From assembly GCA_024364805.1 (NCBI GenBank), contig CM044505.1, positions 41,411,694 through 41,475,693 on the forward strand: 64,000 nt of DNA. Reading direction: 5' to 3'. This DNA is from Euprymna scolopes. Its lineage: Eukaryota > Mollusca > Cephalopoda > Sepiida > Sepiolidae. Shown one piece after another: positions 55,859 through 64,000 of the stretch. A model generated the notes under the pieces. That model searched no databases, was not told the DNA's origin, and worked only from the letters and a program-made list of their open reading frames with translations. The translations under genes and the position numbers were made by a program. Numbering within the stretch: position 1 is the first letter of the stretch; every line of letters starts with the position of its first letter.

Positions 55859-56840
55859 TCGGAGTTCACTAATTGTGGGAAATGTTTCATGATGGAGTCA
55901 CCAACTTGTAGGAATGTGGTTCAGTAGGATAACTAATTTATAATTGGGATTTATCAATTTTTAGAACCGTGGTTGCGTGTGTCACAATCTATTGAAGTCA
56001 AAAGTAGGAGTGTATCCGCAGGATCATTAAAGGTAAATTTAACAGGATCACCGATTAATAGAAAGGTTTCACTGATCAACATCCTTACATAACATAAATA
56101 AAAATAATTCTGGAAAATAATAACAACTCGACAAAGAACACGAACTCACTGTATTAACATGAAATAAACAACATTTATTTACGTGTTAGGAATATTAGTT
56201 TTAATTGTTCGAAAATAAGTGTGTTTTCTTGTGTTGAATGTTCATAACGAAGCATTAATGAAGTGAGGATTTTTGTGAAAATTGCACAACGTTTGAAATT
56301 ACTGATTTTTTTTTAATGATCAGAGTGTCAGACGTGGGCTTAAAGTTAATGCGGCTATTTTCTGAGAAAAAAAAAAGGATCCATAAATCATGTAAGCAAA
56401 TGCATGTATGTGTGTGTTCATATTGTAAGAAGAGAAGTTCGAAATAAAAATGTTTAAGATTTAAATTCCGTTTGATGTGGTAACTTTCCATGATGGGAAT
56501 TAAAGTTTATGTGCATTGCATGTAAATTCAGGATAGAGGATTTTAACGTCTTCCATTGACGGAGTTATTTTGAACATGTGCTGTTGTTGAGAAATCAAGA
56601 GGAAAAACTGATTTGATTTTTCACAGGCAAATCTTTGTATACACGCCTTCTCAAATGTTCCAGACTGTTTACTGTATTCTACACAAGAAAGGGTAACATA
56701 ATTTCTTTTGTTTTTTGTGTGCGGTGGTTGCATCACAACGTGTTCTTATGCATTCTTCTTACGTGTGGGCATTGAAGCGGTGATCACTATAAAATATTCC
56801 TGCCGCGGATTTGTTCCAGCCAGGCACAGCGGTTGCTACA
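55859..56840 (-). repeat. 3' LTR of fossil gypsy element 2
   Basis: Matches 60971-61938 along its length (GGGATTTATCAATTTTTAG, ACAACTCGACAAAGAACAC, TTTCCATGATGGGAATTAAA, AGCGGTTGCTACA end). Confidence 0.85.
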
Positions 56841-56842
56841 AG

Positions 56843-56854
56843 ACTCCCCTCCTA
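56843..56854 (-). promoter_or_regulatory. Polypurine tract of element 2
   Basis: On the minus strand TAGGAGGGGAGTCT runs directly into the LTR start TGTAGCAACC. Confidence 0.65.
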
Positions 56855-57179
56855 GACGAGAAGTCGATCTAAAAAGAAAGAATACAAATATTGCAAGTAT
56901 TTCACTGGGCATAGGTAGCAAATATGTCTGCCAGATTTAGTGGAAGTTGTAGCACTAGGTAGCACTGTATCATTGGGCGTAGCAGTAGTTAGCGAATCTC
57001 GCAAGATTTGCGTCTGCACAACTGCAGCGCTACAGTCTGTATTGTTGAAAAATGTCTTCTTCAGTCGATCAACGCTGATTGTGATGTCTGCCAATCTTAT
57101 CTATCGCAAAATATTTTGGATATCTTTTAAGAATCTTGTAAGGACTGGAGTAGAGTGGCTGCAGGCGCGAGGGGAACTC

Positions 57180-59930
57180 CATTATTTCTTACGAAAACTA
57201 TGTATCCATGTGTGTATGTCTTGAGAAAGACGAATTTTTGTTTTTGGGACCTTGGTTTGACATGTAAGGCTCTTCAAGCGAGACGTATAGCTAGTTTGGT
57301 CTAGTGTGCTTCTACTGACAGCCGATGCAATCATTTGTTCTGGTAAGGTCAGAGGTGTTCCAATGTTCATTTTAATAATAGATCTGATACTGAGGAGTAT
57401 GAGAGAGAGGAATTCCATCCAATTATTAGGATCAGAATGTCCCTTTAAAGAAGCTTTCAGTTGACGATGGAAGCGTTCGACCAAGCCATTTGAGGATGGG
57501 TGATAAGGCGTGGTCTGTATATACTTGCAGCCAAGTAAACATGAAAATTCAGCAAAAAAGTAGGAATTGAACTGTTTACCACTGTTGGTGGCAATAATTT
57601 TCGGCACACCAAATCTTGATATCCATTGTGTACTTGCAATAACCCTTGTCCCTGAGTGGCTTCCGGGCCTTGATAAGTGGTGACCACCGTGTTAAAAAAA
57701 AAAAAAAAAAGAAAAGTGTTTTGGTGACAGTCTCAGCAGAGATGTAAGTACTAGATAAGGTTTCGGGCCACCTGGAGAATCTGTTTATGCAAGTGAGCAG
57801 ATATGTAAAGTTCTTCAAAGGTGGTAATGGACCCACTATGTTGATGTGAACGTGTTTAAAACGACCCTCAGGAATAGGAAACTTCGCTAGGACTCTTAAT
57901 ATGTTGAGTGACTTTGGATTTCTGGCAAAGGATACAACTCCGTGGCCATTCGCATACGTCCTATGAAATGTAACCTCAATTTCTGTGTCGCTCAGGTGCC
58001 TGGGTGTGATAACTTGCGTAATTTCGAAAAAACTGCCTGTCTGCATTGGAAAGGTACGTATAGATGTTCATGTGCAGTTGAAGTGTCACACCAAATAAAA
58101 TCGTTTGAGAAAGCCAAAGGAAATTGTTGAAACTGGGAGATCGTTGTAAGTTGCTTAATTCTTTGTTGTTCTCTTGGTCCTTAGTGATCTGATGAAGATC
58201 CAATTCGTGAACAGGTTGAATGGTGTTGACGTGCATACGTGATAGTGTGACAGCAGCCATATTTTTAATGCCTTTTATATATTTAATGTCTGAAGTAAAT
58301 TGTGAAATGTAATCCAAGTGATGAGCTTCTCTGGGCGAATGTTTGCCAGGATTAGTGAATAAAGCATGTGACATTGGTTTGTGATCAGTAAAAGTAGTAA
58401 AATTCGAACCTTCTAACATAAATAGAGAAATATTTTACCATGGAATAAGCAGCAAGCACTTCCATACCAAAAGTACTATATTTTCTTTCAGCATCTTCTA
58501 GAAAAGAAGGATAATTGTTGCTATAAACCATCAACGAATTGTTGTAAGACTCCTTCGATGCCCACATCGGAAGCATTTCTGAATAACGCAAGTCGTGCAT
58601 CTGTCTTAGGAAAAACCAACAATGGAGTGTTCGCTAAAGTCTTTTAAAACTGAGAAAGCGTGCAATTCATGTTCACTTAATGTAATCTCTTCATTCTTTT
58701 TTTTTCTTTTTTGAAGAAGATCGATTAAAGGCTGTGCTAATTCGGCGCAGTCGGGTAAGAATCATCTGTAAAAGTTGATTAAACCCAAAAATTTTCATAG
58801 TTTACAAAGAGAAATGGGACCAGGGTAATCAACAATATATTGAACCTTCTCAGGCAGGGGACGAATGCCTTCCTGGTCCATAATATGGCCAAGAAAAGAG
58901 GATGACAGAACACCAAACTCACATTTGTTAGGATTAATGATCACGCCCTATTCTGATAGTCTGTAAAATAATTGGTTGAGGTGATGAATATGTTCCTCTG
59001 TGGATGTACGCGTAAACGAAAAGCAATCCACATGTAACTGCATCTATGAACTATTGAAAAGCTTGGGTGGCGTTTCTCAATTCGAAAGGCATTCTGATGA
59101 ATTAAAAAAATCTGAATGGAGTAGTGATGGCAGTCTTGGGGATGTCTTCAGGGTTGACAGGGATTTGATTGTATGTGTGCATGTGTTCTATTTTGGAGAA
59201 AATAGATTTTCCGTTGAGCGAATTGGAAAAATTATGCAAGTGAGGGATTGGATAGTTATCCGATACTGTTCAGCTGTTAAGTGCCCTATAATCCCCACAA
59301 AGGTGCCAGTCACCCAATGTCTTTTTGGGGACCATGTGGAGTGGTTACAACCAGTTGCTTTGAGACAGACAAATGAAGTCTAGGTCCAGCATGTGTTTAA
59401 ACTCTTGTTTAGCTGCCTTTAAGCGGTCGGGTTGGAGTCTGTGCAGACACGCTTACAGGGGGACTTTGAGTCTGTATATCATGTGTGACGTCATATTTGA
59501 CAGTATCGTCCGTGTAGATAGGTCATGTAATGTTTAGAAAACGTTGAAGTATTTTAGTGTATGTGTCTTCTGTGTGTTTTAATTTGACTGGGCTTATTTT
59601 TGCCGATTTGCTGATTCTGCCCTGTACTGATAATCTGGTATTGTTATGCAATATTCTCCCGTGTTTGATGTTGATTAGTATGCCGAAATGGTGTAGGAAA
59701 TCTGCCCTAGTATCGGAAATGGGACCTTTGCCACCGTCAATGTCCATTGAAATGTGTGTTTTAAACCTAGGTCTAATGTCATCGATTTGTGACCGTAGGT
59801 TGAAATTGGGGAGTAGTTCACGGCTTGTAACAGAAACGATTTCTGTGTTCATTGTTCCTTTATCAGTTTGCTTTATCTGCTCCTGTATCAATGTGAAAAT
59901 GTATGCCTGATTTCCTATCGGTGACATAGA
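57180..59930 (-). pseudogene. Pol-like remnants of fossil gypsy element 2
   Basis: On the minus strand, in order from the right, there is a protease-like part near 59520-59930 (DIRPRFKTHISMDIDGG, DTRADFL-H). Weak reverse transcriptase remnants lie at about 58620-59400, and RNase H at about 58290-58600 (FTDHKPMSHALF). The integrase is at about 57180-58050 with VHINIVGPLPPLKNFTYLL, NRFSRWPE and YHPSSNGLVERFHRQLKA. Integrase wording is close to CsRn1-like gypsy elements. Broken fossil; boundaries approximate. Confidence 0.78.
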
Positions 59931-60229
59931 AAGTGCGAAGTAACGAAGTCAGCCAGGGTATCAGTCGCATTTACCACTTGGCCGTGCTGTTTCCTGTAAA
60001 CTTAGATGTTTTTGTAAATGCACAGAACTGTCGGCATCTCACAGCTTTTTCTTCATAATGCCAATGATAATAGCATAATTGCATATCACTGCTGTTGTCT
60101 CGACGAGGGTACCTATTTTGACTCTCAGAGTGTCAGTGACGAAAGTTGTCCTGTTAAGGGCAGTATGGCCTATGCTACCTCGTGGTTAGATTCTGCATCT
60201 GGTTGTTTAACTCCGGTATGAGTTTAGCC

Positions 60230-60900
60230 TGTTTTTTAAGCGTCTCTCTGATGCCTATGTTGTCTTTGTCGACTTAAAGTATCGTAAGAGAGATGGTCGA
60301 AACTGCAGTTTGGTTGACTGGGCAGACTGATGCTGTGACCTTCATAATTTTGTCGGCAAGGTCGGCTAAGCCTTCGACTGGTGTTGTCTCCTGAGTGGAC
60401 GCGAGTATCATTTGGACTTTGGATGGCAGTCTATTGATGAATAGTTGCTTCAAAATATCTGGTTGCTCATCTAGTAATTGCTTCATTTCTTTCAAGAGCT
60501 GAGAAGGCCGTCTATCACCCAAATCCTCCTCCGCGAAGATCTGGCGGAGGCATTTTTGTTGTGAATCTGATGTTCATTTAATCAATTCTGACTTAAAAGT
60601 GTCGTATGAAATTGAACCAGGTGAGGCCATGATTAAGTCACGCGCTTCATGACGTGGTTAAGTTTCGTAAGTTCACTGTGGATCCTTTGAATATAAAAGT
60701 GGGCTTCCTGTGCAAACCAAAGTGTGGGATCATCTACCCAAAAAGGTAGAACTTTTACTAACGCAAGTGTAGTCGAATTTGATCATACAGTGTCGTTCTC
60801 CATTATGTGCCATGTGAGTGTTCTAGTCCGCCAATGTCATCCGGTAATTTCTCGATCCCTGTTTCTATACTACAGGAGTTATGATTTATTAAATTAATAA
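60230..60900 (-). pseudogene. Gag-like remnant of fossil gypsy element 2
   Basis: The minus strand gives GDRRPSQLLKEMKQLL, ILKQLFINRLPSKVQMIL and LADLADKIM, a common capsid C-terminal pattern in gypsy elements of this group. Upstream minus-strand sequence contains a VLPFWVDDPTLWF-like stretch. Broken fossil; boundaries approximate. Confidence 0.65.
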
Positions 60901-60970
60901 AATGTTCGTCGTTGTTATTCTACTAGTGACGTTATTTGAAATGAATAGTCATCAGTTTTCAAATTCATGT

Positions 60971-61772
60971 TCGGAGTCATCAATTGTTGAGATGCAAGAA
61001 TGGGTTTACTAAATGTTGGAATGTGATTCAGTAGGATAACCAATTTATAATCGGGATTTATCAATTTTTAGAACCATGGTTGCGCGTGTCGCAATCTATT
61101 GAAGTTGAAAGTAGGAGTGTATCCACGGGATCATTAACGGTAAATTTAACAGGATCACCGATTGGTTTCACCAATCTACATCTTAACATAATAAAAATAA
61201 ACTCCGGAAAATAACAACTCGACAAAGAACACAAACTAACATGAAATAAACAACATTTATTTGTGTGTTATAAATATTAGTCAAAATTGTTCGAAAATAA
61301 GTGTTTTCTTGTATTGAATGTTCATAACGAAGGATTAATGAAGTGAGGATGTTTGTGAGAATAACATGAGGTTTGAAATTACTTATTTTTTTTTAAGATC
61401 AGTGTCATATGTAGGCTTAAAGTTAATGCGGCTATTTTCTGAGAAAAACAATCCATAAATCATGTAAATGAATGCATGTGTGTGTGTGTTCATATCGTAA
61501 GAAGAGAAGTTCGAAATAAAAATGTTTAAGATTTAAATTCCGTTTGATGTGGTAACTTTCCATGATGGGAATTAAAGTTTATGTGCATTGCATGTAAATT
61601 CAGGACGGAGGATTTTAACGTCTTCCATTGACGGAGTTATTTTGAACATGTGCTATTGTAGAGGAATCAAGAGGAAAAACTGATTTGATTTTTCACAGGC
61701 AAATCTTTATATACAGGCCTTCTCGAACGTTCCAGCCTGTTTACTGTATTTCTACATAAGGAAGCGTAACAT

Positions 61773-61809
<37 letters not shown>

Positions 61810-61938
61810 TGCGGTGGTCGCACCACAACGTCGTGTTCTTGCGCGTTCTTCATACGCGTGGGTGTTGAAGTGGTGATCGCTATGAAGTGAAGTGTGCCTG
61901 CCACGGATTTGTTCCGGCCGGACATAGCGGTTGCTACA
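60971..61938 (-). repeat. 5' LTR of fossil gypsy element 2
   Basis: Direct-repeat partner of 55859-56840. It contains a 37-base T run (61772-61808) absent from the partner. Confidence 0.85.
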
Positions 61939-62259
61939 AGGTGAAAATGAAAACCTCGGGTAAATTAAACATAGTTATTTGAATAAAATGAACAATATTG
62001 CATTTGTATTTTGTGTTCAAAATCCAATGTCAGCTGAAGGTGGGGTGTTCTGTTCATTCATTCCGTGCGTATACGCACAAGCGTGCGTGTTGTTAATCAA
62101 ATTGACAACTCAGCTTTGTTCGATTAATATTAGTTTTAATCGTGATTTTAAAACTAAATTTCTTTAACAAAACTTAATTATAAAAAAGCTCCCGGTGGGT
62201 GGTATTTTATTTATATATTTATTTTTTTAAGGAGAATTTTCTAAAAAAAGATTTGTATT
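61939..62259. other. Right flank of element 2, nothing recognised
   Basis: AT-rich, without gene or repeat signals. Confidence 0.4.
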
Positions 62260-62510
62260 ATTCAGGCGTAGTAACCTTCGTGCATTTTTCCCCCTCCGAA
62301 CTTTGAAGGTCTTTATGTCGAACTCGAAAACTTTTCGAACATTTAATCCAAGGAGGTAGATTGTTCTCATTTCGTCAGTCATGATTGGGTAGAATTGGGT
62401 TAATTGTTATGTTATTATTCTCAGTTCCTGCAGTAAAGATTGAACCATTAACATTCAGAAGATTGCCACTTGTAACTGCTTATTCACCAACTCTCATAAC
62501 AGATTTTTTT
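62260..62510 (-). mobile_element. SINE-like core related to 6585-6720 and 21720-21930
   Basis: GTCAGTCATGATTGGGTAGAA, CAGTAAAGATTGAACCATT and CATTCAGAAGATTGCCACTT parallel the cores of the two composite foldback elements. Only a weak trace of one arm (GTAGTAACCTTCGTGC) remains on the left and none on the right. Confidence 0.45.
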
Positions 62511-62734
62511 AAATTTAATTTTTTTAATTTTTAATTCAAATTAGTTTGATTGAAAAAATTTATTAATGTGAGATGACCACTGTTTTACTTTCCCCCCCAA
62601 TGCTTTTAATGTAAAAAAATCCCGGTTTTCCAATATTATTTTCACGTCTTCATTGTAGTCAAGCAAAAACGTATCCTCGCCGACTCTTATAGTTTCATTG
62701 GTACGTACCTGTCCCAGAACGAATACGTCATATT

Positions 62735-62855
62735 CCAAAAATCACATAAATTGATCAAGTGTTTTTTTTTTTTTAATTAATCTGCCATTTTTAGGGGGGG
62801 GGGCAAACTACTTAATCAATTACGTGATTTCTTTGGAATATGACATCTTAGTTCC
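62735..62855. repeat. Short inverted repeat, MITE-like
   Basis: ATATTCCAAAAATCACATAA and ATTGATCAAG at 62732-62760 are inverted near 62811-62845 (TTAATCAATTACGTGATTTC, TTTGGAATAT). The spacer has a T run and a G run. The neighbouring minus-strand frame 62541-62738 (MEYDVFVLGQVRTNE...) begins inside it and is probably chance. Confidence 0.5.
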
Positions 62856-64000
62856 ATGAGGAGTACGTATATCATAAATATTTTTCTGTATTTTTATGAA
62901 GTCGAATTTTAAATAAGAACTAAACATTTTCTAGACTGGGTCATTTTCTTTTTTTAAATTGTCCCATTCGTTGGAGAGCTTGATTTTTCACATTAAAAAT
63001 TTATTTCTGTTTAAAGACAGGTAACTTATTGTTTTAAATGCTTTCTTTTTTTTTTATTTTGTTTTCTTATTCAGTTAACATCGTCATTTGCGTGTAGCAG
63101 CCATGCGTATATTTTATTTGTCGTGTTATGATTCACAACTACCCTAAATGGGCCTCTTAAGTGTGCGTACGTGGAAGAGATTATCAAGTAAACAAAATTG
63201 GGATTGTTTTTAGCAGCAGTCAAAATAGTAGTAGTTTACACAGAAACGTGGTGGGAGAGGCGCAGGCGGCCTGCGCAATCCTACTGTTCACCCATTGCGA
63301 CGTTCGGCTCAAAAGCTGAACTTCGTAGAAATTGAAACTGAAACCTAAATATCAGTTTCGTTTGTTGATCCCCTGTCAACTACAAAATAAAAGTGAAACG
63401 GGGGAGGGAGGGTCTTGATAATGTAAAATGATCAGACTTATACTAATGCTGTCAAGTTAATTTTGGATTTGTTTTGAAACGCCCATCACCAAAAAAGAGG
63501 CATAATTTAATTATCTTACAAATATTAAACTCCTCGATTTTTTGAAAAAATTGAAATGATTATAATCAGTCAATTATTTGTTGTGATTCATACGGTTTAT
63601 TTACCTTTTATTAGTGTCGTTTTAGTTTGCTTTCATTCCATTTTTATTTTAAATCATTCATAACTAGCTAATTTTATCCAGTTTTGCCCCGATGAAAACA
63701 TATTGCCCTATAGAAGGCTCAGAGAAAAATAATTCAAAAGCTAGTAGTGTGTGCAATAAAAAAAATAAATTAAAAAAATACCATTAATATAAAATCGTCT
63801 TGCTTTTCCTGATATCTTATTTTGGATTTAAATACATATTTGATTAACATTAAATACCGTTCAATGCGTATTTATGGACATTGCTATATGTAAGAAACAA
63901 GATTTTATCCGATTTTTATTAAGATAAAGTATTTTATTAAGATAAATATTAAGCTATTGTGTCGTTGTTAAAATTGCCTGAATAATTGAAGAACTAAGTT
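62856..64000. other. AT-rich right edge with one CpG-rich spot
   Basis: There is no open frame of note. At 63260-63276, GCGCAGGC-G-GCCTGCGC forms a perfect 8+8 palindrome resembling paired NRF1 half-sites. Locally raised CpG continues to about 63330 (CCATTGCGACGTTCGGC). It could be a small promoter, but no transcript feature supports it. Confidence 0.3.

Larger units (their letters stand above)
55859..61938 (-). mobile_element. Fossil Ty3/gypsy LTR retrotransposon, minus strand
   Basis: The element is 6.1 kb. The LTRs at 55859-56840 and 60971-61938 are in direct orientation and about 970-980 bp long. Read on the minus strand the LTR begins TGTAGCAACCGCT, and a polypurine tract (AGGAGGGGAGTCT) precedes the left-hand, 3' LTR. 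Integrase, RNase H, reverse transcriptase, protease and gag remnants lie between in gypsy order. The LTRs differ by roughly 8-10 percent with several small gaps, so it is older than the element at 35359. It is heavily broken, with probably a dozen or more breaks. Confidence 0.85.

Noticed and set aside
59000-59383. 127-codon + strand frame
   Set aside because: It is antisense to the pol region of a minus-strand fossil retroelement.
62541-62738. 65-codon minus-strand frame (MEYDVFVLGQ...)
   Set aside because: The composition looks protein-like, but it begins in a short inverted repeat, has no upstream or downstream exon signals, and no family is recognised.

Overview
The window reads as gene-poor, AT-rich DNA of an animal, probably a mollusc and most likely a cephalopod such as an octopus. 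This is an inference. It rests on a metazoan FEM1 gene with a clear intron acceptor, many LINE, SINE, Helitron, mariner and foldback copies, and long GT, GA, AT and ATT microsatellites. Nothing looks bacterial or viral-free-living, and there is no operon, CRISPR array or plasmid feature.

One host protein gene is convincing: a FEM1-type ankyrin protein (substrate receptor of a CUL2 ubiquitin ligase), whose large last exon is 7310-9132 on the + strand. A second host signal is a possible promoter and first-exon donor at about 46590-46710 (CCAAT, E-box, CRE, then CAG|GTTAGT). If real, its gene would continue beyond the right edge.

Layout. 0-7 kb: a LINE with a 5' inversion and clean target duplications, a non-autonomous Helitron, short repeats and a decayed mariner. 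7.3-9.1 kb: FEM1-like exon. 9.3-14.5 kb: LINE fragments, a tRNA-headed SINE and an LTR-like repeat. 14.5-18.6 kb: two tandem arrays invaded by Helitrons, with a 110-base assembly gap at 18245-18354. 18.6-28.9 kb: LINE, SINE and Helitron copies and a 400-bp ATT microsatellite attached to a LINE 3' end. 28.9-33.8 kb: a well preserved mariner, a decayed mariner and a decayed Tc1-like copy. 35.4-41.1 kb: a fossil Ty3/gypsy LTR element with both LTRs. 42-54.5 kb: an unusual cluster of long foldback (MITE-like) elements, one nested inside another. 54.5-55.4 kb: an internally deleted mariner. 55.9-61.9 kb: a second fossil gypsy element, minus strand. 62-64 kb: AT-rich DNA with a short CpG-rich spot.

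I see no gene set that works together as a pathway and no convincing new biological system. The informative content is insertion history: nested transposons, target-site duplications, a twin-primed LINE, and Helitrons inside tandem arrays. All identity, family and divergence statements were made by eye, without database searches.
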